DNA of 64,000 nucleotides from Arthrobacter sp. Marseille-P9274 (GTDB lineage Bacteria; Actinomycetota; Actinomycetes; Actinomycetales; Micrococcaceae). The position numbers and the translations under genes were made by a program. The DNA is taken from the NCBI RefSeq assembly GCF_946892675.1, contig NZ_CAMPOV010000001.1, positions 966,033 through 1,030,032 of the forward strand, in the 5' to 3' direction. Shown here one piece after another: positions 8,474 to 17,074 of this stretch (position 1 is the stretch's first letter; each line of letters opens with the position of its first letter). The notes under the pieces were generated by a model, which saw only the letters and a program-made list of their open reading frames with translations, had not been told where the DNA came from and did no database searches.

Positions 8474-10705
8474 ATGGCCGGACTGATCAAACGCGAAGAC
8501 ATTGACGAGGTCCGCCAGCGCACGGATATCAAGGAGATCGTCGACGGCTACGTCACGCTCAAGTCCGCAGGGATCGGATCCTTCAAAGGCTTGTGCCCCT
8601 TCCACGATGAACGCTCGCCATCGTTCCATGTCCGGCCCCAGGTCGGCACCTACCACTGCTTCGGCTGCGGCGAGGGCGGAGACGTCATCTCCTTCGTGCA
8701 GAAGATGGACCACACCACCTTCAGCGAGACGGTGGAGAAACTCGCGCACCGCATCAACTACACCCTGCGTTACGAAGACGGCGGGACCGGGCCGCGCCGT
8801 GAAGACGTCGGCAAGCGCCAGCGGCTGCTCGATGCGCACAAGATCGCCGCTGAGTTCTTCCGCGCCCAGCTCCTGACGCCGGGCGGCGCCGCCGGCCGGA
8901 AATTCCTCGAGGGGCGAGGCTTCGACCAGGCCGCGGCGGACCACTTCGGGGTGGGCTATGCCCCGCAGGGTTGGGACGGGCTGCTCAAGCACCTGACCGG
9001 CCGCGGCTTTGCCCACGAGGAACTCAAGCTCACCGGAATGTTCTCTGAGGGGAACCGCGGGATCTACGACCGTTTCCGCGGCCGGCTGATCTGGCCCATC
9101 CGTGACATCTCCGGCGACACCATCGGCTTCGGCGCACGCAAGCTGTTCGAGGACGACCAGGGTCCGAAATACCTGAACACTCCCGAGACCACGCTGTACA
9201 AGAAGTCCCAGGTCCTCTACGGCATAGACCTGGCCAAGCGCGATATCGCCCGGAACCGGCAGCTGGTCGTCGTCGAGGGATACACGGATGTCATGGCCTG
9301 CCATCTGGCGGGCATCACCACCGCAGTGGCCACGTGCGGCACGGCGTTCGGCGCCGACCACATCAAGATCGCCCGTCGCCTGCTGTCCGACGACGGCAGC
9401 GGGGGAGAGGTCGTCTTCACGTTCGACGGCGACGAGGCCGGGCAGAAGGCGGCGCTGCGCGCGTTCGAGGAAGACCAGAGGTTCATCGCCCAGACATTCG
9501 TGGCCGTCGAGCCGACCGGAGCGGACCCCTGCGACCTGCGCATGACCCGCGGCGAGCCCGCGGTCAGGGAGCTGATCTCCTCGCGCCGTCCGTTGTTCGA
9601 ATTCGCCATCAAGGCGACGCTAAAGCGGTTCGACCTCGATACGGTGGAAGGCCGCGTCCAGGCCTTGCGTGCGGCCGCTCCCGTAGTGGCCCAGATTCGG
9701 GACCCCGCGATGCGGCCCGCCTACTCGCGCGAACTCGCCGGCTGGCTCGGAGTGGATGTGGAAGACGTGCTGCGCGCCGTTTCCGCCGCGGGCAAGCGGG
9801 CCAAGGACCAGCCGGCCACGGCCGCAGCCAGCCCGCAAGGAACCGGCGCCCAGCAGCGGCAACCCGGGCGGCAGCACTCCGGCCCCGGCCAGCAGTACCG
9901 CGGGGAGGGACAGCCAGGCGGAGGGAGCCAGCACCAGGACCGCAGCCAGCCACGGGGCTATTCCGGCGCCCCGAGCCGCCCCGACGGCGGCCGGTATGGC
10001 GGCCAGGGTGATGGCTCCCGCTATGGCGGCTACGGTGATGGCCCCCGGTATGGCGGCCAGGGTGATGGCTCCCGCTATGGCGGGCAGGGTGACGGCGGCC
10101 GGTATGGCGGCCAGGGCCGCCCGGTCGAGCGCCGCGAGCAGCAGCATTCCCCTTACCCGGGGGAGGCCGGCTACGCAGCTCCGGACGCCTATGCCGGTCA
10201 TCCGGAAGATGCGGCCCCGTCGAAGCCTGTAGTCAGCCTGCCGGACCTGCGGGATCCCTCGGTGCGAATGGAACGCGACGCCTTGATCGTCGCCCTGCAG
10301 CAGCCGGGCCTGCTTGACGCCGAACAGTGGCAGCACTTCACGGTGTCGCGCTTCCGGGCACAGGCGCACGCCATGGTGCATGAGGCGATCCGGGCTGCCG
10401 GTTTTGCCGGGGCGACGCCCTCGCAATGGGTCGAGAGCGTGCGGCAGGCGGTGCCCGAGGAACTGAGGGGACTGGTCTCCGAGCTCGCGGTCACGCCGCT
10501 GCCGGCCCATAACGACGATGCCGTCCGGCTCTACTGCCGGGGAATCCTGAACCGGCTCTTCGACATCCAGATCACGCAGCTCAAGGCGGACAAGATGGGC
10601 CAATTGCAGCGCACCGACCCGGCAGCGGACCCCGAGGCGTTCCAGCGGCTGAACCGGGAACTGATGGAGCTGGAGATGCAGCGCCGGGCGCTGCGCAGCG
10701 AGTAG
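8474..10705 (+). CDS. dnaG: DNA primase with a repetitive disordered linker
   Basis: It synthesises RNA primers at the replication fork. The 743 residues run in order: a CHC2 zinc-binding domain (Cys41, His44, Cys62, Cys65 by count), the catalytic core, a Toprim domain with VVVEGYTDV and FTFDGDEAG acidic motifs (about residues 260-345), then a low-complexity Gln/Gly/Arg/Tyr-rich linker (about 440-590). A C-terminal helical DnaB-interaction domain follows (about 600-743). The linker holds tandem nine-residue repeats and makes the protein longer than many bacterial primases (about 600-640 residues). It is followed by tRNA-Asn. Confidence 0.97.
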   Translation: MAGLIKREDIDEVRQRTDIKEIVDGYVTLKSAGIGSFKGLCPFHDERSPSFHVRPQVGTYHCFGCGEGGDVISFVQKMDHTTFSETVEKLAHRINYTLRYEDGGTGPRREDVGKRQRLLDAHKIAAEFFRAQLLTPGGAAGRKFLEGRGFDQAAADHFGVGYAPQGWDGLLKHLTGRGFAHEELKLTGMFSEGNRGIYDRFRGRLIWPIRDISGDTIGFGARKLFEDDQGPKYLNTPETTLYKKSQVLYGIDLAKRDIARNRQLVVVEGYTDVMACHLAGITTAVATCGTAFGADHIKIARRLLSDDGSGGEVVFTFDGDEAGQKAALRAFEEDQRFIAQTFVAVEPTGADPCDLRMTRGEPAVRELISSRRPLFEFAIKATLKRFDLDTVEGRVQALRAAAPVVAQIRDPAMRPAYSRELAGWLGVDVEDVLRAVSAAGKRAKDQPATAAASPQGTGAQQRQPGRQHSGPGQQYRGEGQPGGGSQHQDRSQPRGYSGAPSRPDGGRYGGQGDGSRYGGYGDGPRYGGQGDGSRYGGQGDGGRYGGQGRPVERREQQHSPYPGEAGYAAPDAYAGHPEDAAPSKPVVSLPDLRDPSVRMERDALIVALQQPGLLDAEQWQHFTVSRFRAQAHAMVHEAIRAAGFAGATPSQWVESVRQAVPEELRGLVSELAVTPLPAHNDDAVRLYCRGILNRLFDIQITQLKADKMGQLQRTDPAADPEAFQRLNRELMELEMQRRALRSE
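9998..10105 (+). repeat. four tandem 27-bp units inside dnaG
   Basis: Consecutive 27-base units at 9998, 10025, 10052 and 10079 encode GGQGDGSRY, GGYGDGPRY, GGQGDGSRY and GGQGDGGRY. A fifth partial unit (GGQG) begins at 10106. The unit is an exact multiple of three, so copy-number change keeps the frame. The repeats lie in the linker between the Toprim core and the helicase-binding domain. Confidence 0.9.
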
Positions 10706-10873
10706 CCCGTGGCCGCGGGAGCCGATTTGGTGTTTCCCGCAGCTCTTTAGTAAACTCGTTGAGGCCCGAGGGAGCCCGAGAGGTTCGGAAAAAGGCGTCC
10801 TGAACAGCGGTTGCTGCCGCTCAACAGGATTTCATTTCCGGGAAAAAGCCTTGTAAGGTTGTCTCTGCTGCTT

Positions 10874-10946
10874 TCCCCCGTAGCTCAATTGGCAGAGCAT
10901 TCGACTGTTAATCGAAGGGTTACTGGTTCGAGTCCAGTCGGGGGAG
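10874..10946 (+). tRNA. tRNA-Asn (GTT)
   Basis: The 73-nt gene has acceptor stem TCCCCCG/CGGGGGA, D-arm with AGCTCAATTGGCAGAGC, an anticodon loop CTGTTAA reading GTT, and a T-arm with GGTTCGAGTCC. The discriminator base is G. CCA is not encoded (CAAAAG follows). Confidence 0.97.
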
Positions 10947-10954
10947 CAAAAGAT

Positions 10955-10991
10955 AAAGAGCCCGTCCTGATCCGTCAGGACGGGCTCTTTT
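10955..10991. terminator. bidirectional intrinsic terminator after tRNA-Asn
   Basis: A perfect 16-bp stem (10955-10970 with 10975-10990) closes a TCCG loop and ends in a T-run. The flanking A-tract supplies a T-run on the other strand, so it can also end the convergent beta-glucosidase transcript. Confidence 0.93.
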
Positions 10992-11019
10992 GCCTGGCGG
11001 CACTGAAGGAGTTCGAAGG

Positions 11020-12441
11020 CTAGGTTCCCTCGGCAACGCTGTTGGCGGCCGCCGTCCGGCCGAACCACCGCCCGCTGGCCTTGATGGTTCGAGCCAACGT
11101 GTCGTAATCCACGCGGACAAGCCCGAAGCGCTGGGCGTAGCCCCACGCCCATTCGAAATTGTCCAGCAGCGACCATGCAAAATAGCCCCGCAGATCGGCT
11201 CCCGCCTGGATGGCCCGGTGGCACTCGGCCACGTGGGCCCGAATGAATTCAATCCTGTCAAGGTCCTGAACCGAACCGTCAGCGGAGACACGATCGTTAT
11301 AGGCCGCCCCGTTTTCGGTGACGTAAAGCGCCGTGCCGGCGGGGCCCGCGTACTCCTCCTGCAGTCGCATCAGCAGCCGGAACAGTCCCTCCGGCTGGAC
11401 CTCCCAGCCCATCGCCGTCGTTGCAAGTCCCCGCGGCACCACCGAGACATCGTCGGCGGCCGGGTACGGCGAGGCCGCCGGCCGCTCCACCGGGGCGCCG
11501 TGGGCGAGCAACTGCGTGCTGGTCCGATGGCCGGTCACGGCTTCACCGTGGTAGTAGTTGACGCCCAGGAAGTCGATAGGGGTGCCGACCAGTTCGAGGT
11601 CTCCCGGGCGGATGTGCCGTTCCAGCCCATACTCCGCGACGTCCGCGAGGAAGTCCGGCGGATAGGACTGCCGGAACACCGGATCGAGGAAGGCCCGGTT
11701 GAACTGCCCGTCGATGCGCCGCGCGGCGTCCCTGTCGACCGGATCGCCCGGATCCGCCGGGTCCGGCACCGTCAGATTGAGCGTTAGCCCCAGTTCCGCC
11801 TCGGGATCCCGTTCGCGGAGCGCCGCCGTCGCCAGTCCGTGGCCGAGCAGGAGATGGTGCATGGCGGCCAAGGCATCCGGCCTTGACTGCCTGCCTGGGG
11901 CATGGACGCCGGAACAGTAGCCGAGGAAGGCCGAACACCACGGTTCGTTCAACGTAGTCCATACCCGAACCCGATCGCCCAGCCGGTCGTGCACGCTCAG
12001 CGCATACTCCGCAAAGGCATAGGACGTGTCCCTGTTGGCCCAGCCCCCTCGGTCCTCCAAGGCCTGCGGCAGGTCCCAGTGATAGAGCGTCAGCCAGGGC
12101 GTGATGCCGGCCTCGAGCAGCCCGTCGACGAGCCGGGCATAGAAGTCCAGGCCCCGGGGATTGACCGGTCCGGCGTCCGGCCGGATTCGGGCCCACGAGG
12201 TTGAGAACCGGTAGGCGCCCAGCCCCAGCTCCTGCATGAGGGCAATGTCCTCGGGGTAGCGATGGTAGTGATCACAGGCGGTGCCCCCTGAGTCGGAGCC
12301 GGCAACGGCCCCCGGCAACCGGCAGAAAGTGTCCCAAATGGAGTCGCGCCTGCCGTCCTCTGCTGCCGCGCCCTCGATCTGGTAGGACGCGGTGGCCGCG
12401 CCCCAAAGGAACTCGTTCGGAAACTGCAGTTGTGCGGGCAT
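11020..12441 (-). CDS. GH1 beta-glucosidase
   Basis: This glycoside hydrolase family 1 retaining enzyme cleaves terminal beta-glucosides, probably cellobiose or aryl-glucosides. It has 473 residues and no signal peptide, so it is cytoplasmic. Seen: the N-terminal family signature FLWGAATASYQIEG, an acid/base Glu in TTLNEPW (about residue 166), and a nucleophile Glu in YVTENGAA (about residue 376). The gene is monocistronic and faces the tRNA-Asn terminator. A palindrome lies 27 bases upstream of the start codon. No transporter or LacI gene is next to it. Confidence 0.95.
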   Translation of the reverse strand: MPAQLQFPNEFLWGAATASYQIEGAAAEDGRRDSIWDTFCRLPGAVAGSDSGGTACDHYHRYPEDIALMQELGLGAYRFSTSWARIRPDAGPVNPRGLDFYARLVDGLLEAGITPWLTLYHWDLPQALEDRGGWANRDTSYAFAEYALSVHDRLGDRVRVWTTLNEPWCSAFLGYCSGVHAPGRQSRPDALAAMHHLLLGHGLATAALRERDPEAELGLTLNLTVPDPADPGDPVDRDAARRIDGQFNRAFLDPVFRQSYPPDFLADVAEYGLERHIRPGDLELVGTPIDFLGVNYYHGEAVTGHRTSTQLLAHGAPVERPAASPYPAADDVSVVPRGLATTAMGWEVQPEGLFRLLMRLQEEYAGPAGTALYVTENGAAYNDRVSADGSVQDLDRIEFIRAHVAECHRAIQAGADLRGYFAWSLLDNFEWAWGYAQRFGLVRVDYDTLARTIKASGRWFGRTAAANSVAEGT

Positions 12442-12467
12442 TCGTTTTCCCCCGGGGGCTCTGCGCT

Positions 12468-12479
12468 GGGCAATTGCCC
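12468..12479. promoter_or_regulatory. palindrome upstream of the beta-glucosidase gene
   Basis: GGGCAATTGCCC is a perfect 12-bp palindrome 27 bases before the minus-strand start codon. It is a possible operator. Its centre (AATT) is unlike the CG-centred LacI/CelR sites expected for a glucosidase gene. Confidence 0.3.
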
Positions 12480-12656
12480 GCCAGCATAACGCCCGGGACC
12501 GCTTTGGCCATGGCTTTCGGCCCCGTGACCTGCTGCAATGGACGGATTGGGTGCGCAGACGTACTTCCTTCGGCTGACGGGTTACGGCTGCGCCGAATGA
12601 TAATTTTAGACTGTGGCAAGTCGAGCACTACCGATCTAGCAATGGAGGCAGGGTCC

Positions 12657-13460
12657 ATGACTCGCGTAGACAACAACAGGACCATTGCGGTCGCCGACAG
12701 GTCGTCGCTGGTGGGACTTGTCCAAGTGGCCGGCCGCCTGGTGCCCCGCCAGCTGAACGATGAAGTTTCATTGGCCGTAGCCGAGCTCAAGGGCAAGGGC
12801 GTCAAGGTGGGGGTTGCCGCCGGCTTGCTCGCCGGGGCCCTGCTCCTGCTGGCGTCCATGGCGATTTCCCTGCTCGTTGCCGCGATTCTCGGTCTGGGCG
12901 AGGCCATTGCCCCGTGGTTGTCCGCGTTGCTATTCGCCGCCTTCTTCCTCATCGTGGGCGGCATCCTGGGACTCATCGGGGCCCTGCGGATCAAGAAGGA
13001 AATGCCGCTGCTGCCGGAGAACGCCATCCGTGGCATCAAGCACGACATTGGCGTCCTGAAGGAAGGGCGCAGCTTCGATCCGTCCACTCTCGACCAGAAG
13101 CCTGAGCCGAAGGAAGAGCCCAAGAAGGAGGACCAGGCCCCGAAGGAACCGGCTCCCTCGTTGGAGGAGCTGCGGGCCCGCGCCGGCGAACGCCGCGAGC
13201 ATCTGGCCCGGATCCGTGACGGACTGGGCCAGAAACTGGACGTCAAGCCACAGTCTGAGAGGATCAAGTCGGAGGCAGCCTCGGCGGCTTCCCGCGCGAG
13301 GCACGCAGCCGAGCTGCGGATCGCCGCCGTCAAGCGCAGCGCGAGCAGCGGCTCCGCGGGTACGGCCTATGACCTGCAGGAGCGGTGGAAGCCGCTGGCC
13401 GCCTTGGCCGCCTCGCTGGCCACGTTCGCGGTCCTGCTGCGGCGGTTGCTGCGGAAGTAA
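12657..13460 (+). CDS. phage-holin-family (holin-X-like) membrane protein with helical tail
   Basis: The ATG at 12657 is chosen because GGAGG sits 8 bases upstream; an in-frame ATG at 12642 lacks a site. The 267 residues start with a short polar part. Two strongly hydrophobic helices follow (about 43-105), as in actinobacterial 'phage holin family' proteins. A charged Glu/Lys/Pro segment, a long Arg/Ala-rich helix and a last short hydrophobic helix ending in RRLLRK complete it; this C-terminal part resembles DUF3618. In spite of the name it is a chromosomal housekeeping-type gene and lysis is unlikely to be its role. Function unknown. Confidence 0.7.
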   Translation: MTRVDNNRTIAVADRSSLVGLVQVAGRLVPRQLNDEVSLAVAELKGKGVKVGVAAGLLAGALLLLASMAISLLVAAILGLGEAIAPWLSALLFAAFFLIVGGILGLIGALRIKKEMPLLPENAIRGIKHDIGVLKEGRSFDPSTLDQKPEPKEEPKKEDQAPKEPAPSLEELRARAGERREHLARIRDGLGQKLDVKPQSERIKSEAASAASRARHAAELRIAAVKRSASSGSAGTAYDLQERWKPLAALAASLATFAVLLRRLLRK

Positions 13461-13536
13461 CGGCCGCATCACAGTTGTGGAACCCGCCTGACCTGCCCGC
13501 GCAGGACAGGCGGCATGCCGGGAGGGGAGGGGCAGC

Positions 13537-14178
13537 ATGAGGATCATCGGGGCGGGGACGCGCGAAGACTACGAGTACCGCGAGCTCCACACCTTCTGGA
13601 CCGTCCCCAACCTCATCACGGTCCTGCGCTTCCTGGCGGTGCCGTTATTCGCCTGGCTCGTGGTCCGGGAAGCCTACCTCGAGGCGACGATTGTGCTGGC
13701 AGTCCTGGGGTCAACCGACTGGGTGGACGGGTACATCGCCCGGCGCTTCGACCAGATCTCCAGTGTTGGCAGATGGCTGGATCCGCTGGCGGACCGGCTG
13801 GCAATGATCGTCGTCGCCGTGACATTCTTCGCGACGGGCATCGCGCCGCTGTGGCTGCTGCTCGCCCTCCTGATACCCGATGCCCTCCTGCTGGTCTACA
13901 CGCTGGTGCTGTTCCGGGGCAGCCCGGACCTCCCCGTAACGAATATCGGCAAGATCCGCACGGCGCTGCTCCTGGCCGGGACGCCGCTGCTGTTGCTCCA
14001 TAAGGCACTGGAACCGGGGCACGAGTGGCTCCGGATCCTTGCCTACGTGTTGCTGGCGCTCGGCTGCCTGGGGCACATCGCCGCATGCTGGGGGTACATG
14101 CGCGCCGCATCGCTCAAGCATCGCCGGCTGCAGTTGAAAGGGAGCGGCGACGTTCCGGAAGCCCGGGCCCATGAGTGA
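13537..14178 (+). CDS. CDP-alcohol phosphatidyltransferase
   Basis: This membrane enzyme transfers a phosphatidyl group from CDP-diacylglycerol to an alcohol. The 213 residues carry the complete signature D-x2-D-G-x2-A-R-x8-G-x3-D-x3-D, read from DWVDGYIARRFDQISSV and GRWLDPLAD. Several hydrophobic helices follow. It could make phosphatidylglycerophosphate or a related lipid; the alcohol acceptor cannot be decided here. The start follows an AGGGGAGGGG stretch. A DMT transporter gene follows at 48 bases. Confidence 0.9.
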   Translation: MRIIGAGTREDYEYRELHTFWTVPNLITVLRFLAVPLFAWLVVREAYLEATIVLAVLGSTDWVDGYIARRFDQISSVGRWLDPLADRLAMIVVAVTFFATGIAPLWLLLALLIPDALLLVYTLVLFRGSPDLPVTNIGKIRTALLLAGTPLLLLHKALEPGHEWLRILAYVLLALGCLGHIAACWGYMRAASLKHRRLQLKGSGDVPEARAHE

Positions 14179-14226
14179 CCGCGGATCCGGGCGCGCGGCG
14201 GGAGTACCGGCCGCAGTCAGGACCGC

Positions 14227-15144
14227 ATGGTCTGGCTAGCCATCCTCAGCGCCGTGTGCGGCGCCTTCTTCCTGGCGCTGGGAACCCAGCGCCAGGCGAG
14301 CGCCGTCCAGGCGAACACCGGGGGCCTGTCACTGACGGTGGGCGGCCTCCTGCGCATGCTGCGCAATCCGCGGTGGGTCCTCGGCCTGCTGATGTTGGGC
14401 GTCGGCATGGGCCTGAATGTCTTCGCACTGGTGAGCGCGCCGCTCACCGTGGTCCAGCCCATCGGCGCGATCGCGCTGGTCATCACGACAATCGTCAACT
14501 CCAAGGACCAGGGGATCCGGCTCAACCGCATCACCGTCGTGGCCATCACTGCCTGCGTTGCCGGCAGCGCAGGCTTCGTGCTGCTGGCCGTGAACGTCAC
14601 GGGTGAAAACCATCCGGTCACCCCCGCAGAGGAGCTGTCGACGGTACTGTTGCTCGCCGTCGTTATTGCCGTATTCCTCACACTGGAACTGTCTTTCCGG
14701 CGGCGCCTGAACGCGTTCACCTACATCCTGGGCGCCGGCATGTTGTTCGGTTTCGTTGCCGTGCTGGTCAGGATCATCGGCCTGAACCTGTTCAATCCCA
14801 ACGGCGGGTTCCTCGCCAACGTGCCGATCTTCAGCGTTATCGCCATTGCTGCGGCCGCGGGGCTCGGCTCCTGGTTCGTGCAGAGCGCCTATTCGAGCGG
14901 GCCGCCGGACCTGGTGATTGCCGGCCTCACCGTCATCGACCCGCTCGTCGGCATCGCCATCGGCATTTTCCTGCTCGGCGAACTGCGACCCGACGTCCAA
15001 CCCGTGATCGCAATTGCCATGGTTGGCATGGGGTTGGTTGCTATTGTTGGGGTCATCGTTCTATCCCGCCACCATCCTGACGTTTTGCAGAAGCAGGAAG
15101 AAGCACGACGGCGGGCACAGTCCGCGGCCACGAGGAAACCCTAG
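14227..15144 (+). CDS. DMT-family (NIPA/EamA-like) transporter
   Basis: The 305 residues form about nine membrane helices with few charged loops, including LGTQRQASAVQ and SAPLTVVQPIGAIALVIT near the N-terminus. The layout fits the DMT superfamily group annotated as magnesium/NIPA-like or EamA. The substrate is unknown. The gene lies between a phospholipid synthase and a glycosyltransferase, so envelope work is possible, but this is only context. Confidence 0.75.
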   Translation: MVWLAILSAVCGAFFLALGTQRQASAVQANTGGLSLTVGGLLRMLRNPRWVLGLLMLGVGMGLNVFALVSAPLTVVQPIGAIALVITTIVNSKDQGIRLNRITVVAITACVAGSAGFVLLAVNVTGENHPVTPAEELSTVLLLAVVIAVFLTLELSFRRRLNAFTYILGAGMLFGFVAVLVRIIGLNLFNPNGGFLANVPIFSVIAIAAAAGLGSWFVQSAYSSGPPDLVIAGLTVIDPLVGIAIGIFLLGELRPDVQPVIAIAMVGMGLVAIVGVIVLSRHHPDVLQKQEEARRRAQSAATRKP

Positions 15145-15159
15145 GTACGAATAGAGCAT

Positions 15160-16398
15160 ATGAACAGCATTGCGATGGCCCAACAGGGAGTTCTGCAACA
15201 GGCGGAAAACGGCAAGGGGCAGCGGCCGCTGAAGATCCTCATCGCGGCCGACACCTACCTGCCGGACGTCAACGGTGCCGCCGTCTTCGGCCTTCGGCTG
15301 GCGCAGGCCATGACCCGGAGGGGCCACGAAGTCCACGTGATCGCGGCCCGCCCCGGCAAGGGTGCCAGCTACCTCGAAGAGCGCCAGGAGGCCCGCGTCC
15401 ACCGGCTGCGGTCGCATTCGGTTCCCACGCACGAGAACTGGCGGATTTGCTTCCCCTGGGAGATCAAGTCCGAGATCCGGCGGATTTTCGACGACGTGCA
15501 GCCCGACGTCGTGCATATCCAGTGCCACTACATGATCGGCCAGGCCACCATCGCAGAGGCCGTCCGGCGCGGCATCCGCACCATTGCCACCAACCACTTC
15601 ATGCCGGAGAACCTGGAACCGTTCCTGCCGTTCCCGCAGTGGTTCCTCGACATCGTGGCGCGGAACTCCTGGCGCGACATGGGCAAGATCATGGGCAAAG
15701 CCGCCGTCGTTACCACGCCGACACCCTTGGCAGCCAAGGCGATGAAGGATCATGCGCGCCTGGACAAGGTGCTGCCGCTGTCCAACGGAATCGACTCCGC
15801 GCACTACGAGCTCGCTGACGGGGAGGTTATCGACAGGCCGGTGCACCCCACAGTACTCTTCGTCGGTCGCCTGGCCCAGGAGAAGCATGTGGATGTGCTG
15901 ATCGAGGCCCTGGCCAAGACCGACCCGGCCCTAAATGTGCACGCGGAAATCGTCGGCGACGGCGAGGTGCGCCCCCAGCTCGAGGCCAAGGTCTCCGAAC
16001 TGAACCTTGGCGGACGAGTGAAGTTCCTCGGCTACGTCGACGACGACGAACTGCGCCGCGCCTACCTGCGGGCCACGGTCTTCTGCCAGCCCGGAACGGC
16101 GGAACTGCAGTCGCTGGTCTCGCTGGAGGCGATGTCGGCCAGCAAGCCCGTACTCCTGGCCAACGCCATGGCGCTGCCGCACCTGGTGGACGACGGCGTC
16201 AACGGCTACCTCTTCACCCCGCGCGACGCCGTGGACCTTGCTGCCAAGCTGGAATTGGTGCTCAAGCAGCCTGAGCAGGATCTGCAGGCGATGGGCCGGG
16301 CCAGCCATACCAAGGCCGTCCGGCACGCAATCGATAAGACGATGGACACGTTCGAAAAGCTGTACCGCGGGGCTTCAGCCGAAGATTTCAGGTCCTGA
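15160..16398 (+). CDS. GT4 glycosyltransferase (mannosyltransferase-like)
   Basis: The 412 residues have a GT-B fold. An N-terminal domain has ADTYLPDVNGAAVFGLRLAQ. A C-terminal donor-binding domain has VLFVGRLAQEKHVDVLIEAL and an E-x7-E motif (GTAELQSLVSLEAMSAS), the classic GT4 retaining signature. It resembles actinobacterial lipid mannosyltransferases of the PimB/MgtA type. The acceptor is unknown. An alternative ATG lies at 15175. It is the last gene before the tRNA and accessory islet. Confidence 0.9.
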   Translation: MNSIAMAQQGVLQQAENGKGQRPLKILIAADTYLPDVNGAAVFGLRLAQAMTRRGHEVHVIAARPGKGASYLEERQEARVHRLRSHSVPTHENWRICFPWEIKSEIRRIFDDVQPDVVHIQCHYMIGQATIAEAVRRGIRTIATNHFMPENLEPFLPFPQWFLDIVARNSWRDMGKIMGKAAVVTTPTPLAAKAMKDHARLDKVLPLSNGIDSAHYELADGEVIDRPVHPTVLFVGRLAQEKHVDVLIEALAKTDPALNVHAEIVGDGEVRPQLEAKVSELNLGGRVKFLGYVDDDELRRAYLRATVFCQPGTAELQSLVSLEAMSASKPVLLANAMALPHLVDDGVNGYLFTPRDAVDLAAKLELVLKQPEQDLQAMGRASHTKAVRHAIDKTMDTFEKLYRGASAEDFRS

Positions 16399-16501
16399 GC
16401 GGGGTCCGCGCCGCGCCGGGATGCGTTTGGCCTCGCCAAACCACTAGTATGTCTACGTTGACTTGTTCGCGGGCTGCGGTACCGCGGGCAGCCAACGGTT
16501 T

Positions 16502-16575
16502 GGGGCGGTAGCTCAGCCGGTCAGAGCAGAGGACTCATAATCCTTTGGTCCTGGGTTCAAGTCCCAGTCGCCCTA
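16502..16575 (+). tRNA. tRNA with CAT anticodon (elongator Met, or Ile2)
   Basis: The 74-nt cloverleaf has acceptor GGGGCGG/TCGCCCT with G-U pairs at both ends, a D-arm, an anticodon loop CTCATAA (CAT at 16536-16538) on a GAGGA/TCCTT stem, and a T-arm CTGGG-TTCAAGT-CCCAG. The discriminator is A; CCA is not encoded. CAT can read Met, or Ile after lysidine modification. The sequence alone does not settle this. It has no three-GC-pair initiator stem. Confidence 0.9.
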
Positions 16576-16583
16576 CGACAAAG

Positions 16584-16624
16584 CCGCAGGCCGGGCACGG
16601 TATTTAATCCGACCCGGTCTGCGG
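16584..16624 (+). terminator. hairpin after the CAT tRNA
   Basis: A 12-bp stem with one G-U pair (16584-16595 with 16613-16624) has a 17-nt AT-containing loop and only a weak T content after it. It is probably the tRNA terminator. Confidence 0.55.
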
Positions 16625-16640
16625 TGTCCAACCGGGCGGG

Positions 16641-16874
16641 TTACTCCGCAATCAGGGCAATGGCGGCCGTGAGCACGGACAGGGTCCGTTCCGAATCCCA
16701 GCTGGTCAGTATGTGCCGGACCCTATCCGCCGTCGTCCTGTACAGCCGCCACCGTCGGAGCGCCGTTGCTGAGCCCGTCTGCGAGTACCTTCGCTGTTCG
16801 ACTTCTTCCAGCTGCCGCAACAACTCCAGTTCCCCGCGGAGGGCACGAATATCGTCAGGTGTCATCCCAGACAT
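16641..16874 (-). CDS. small helical protein of unknown function
   Basis: The ATG at 16874 gives 77 residues; an ATG at 16865 (74 residues) would overlap the upstream stop as ATGA. The protein is rich in Glu, Arg, Leu and Gln (LRGELELLRQLEEVEQRRY) and probably forms an alpha-helical or coiled-coil dimer. No membrane helix or known motif is seen. It is the last gene of a tight three-ORF minus-strand group led by an XRE regulator. Function unknown. Confidence 0.5.
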   Translation of the reverse strand: MSGMTPDDIRALRGELELLRQLEEVEQRRYSQTGSATALRRWRLYRTTADRVRHILTSWDSERTLSVLTAAIALIAE

Positions 16875-17074
16875 GGCCCCAACCTCATATTTCTGTTGCC
16901 AACCCGCCCGCCCGGCCATTGGCCCCGCCAGGTGAGGAAACCATTAAACGCGCTTGCTGCCGTCGGGGCCAAGCACAAAGGCATAACAATAAACCAGGCT
17001 TCCTGTCGGAGGTGCCCGCCTGTCACCAGTCCGGCCGAGGGCGTCCCGGCGTCCATCCAGCGGTGGTCCTCCAT
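16862..17074 (-). CDS. small ORF overlapping both neighbours in the XRE operon
   Basis: A 70-residue frame starts at ATG 17074 inside the 3' end of the XRE gene and ends in a TGA that overlaps the ATG at 16865 of the next ORF. It begins MEDHRWMDAGTPSAGLVTGG and has a hydrophobic middle (WFIVMPLCLAPTAASAFNGF). It may be a real coupled gene. It could also be the original C-terminus of the XRE protein after a frameshift; the codons around 17030-17080 look protein-like in this frame. Unresolved. Confidence 0.35.
   Translation of the reverse strand: MEDHRWMDAGTPSAGLVTGGHLRQEAWFIVMPLCLAPTAASAFNGFLTWRGQWPGGRVGNRNMRLGPCLG

Noticed and set aside
12657-13460. Prophage indicated by a holin-family gene
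   Set aside because: No other phage gene is near; this holin-like family is a chromosomal fixture in actinobacteria.
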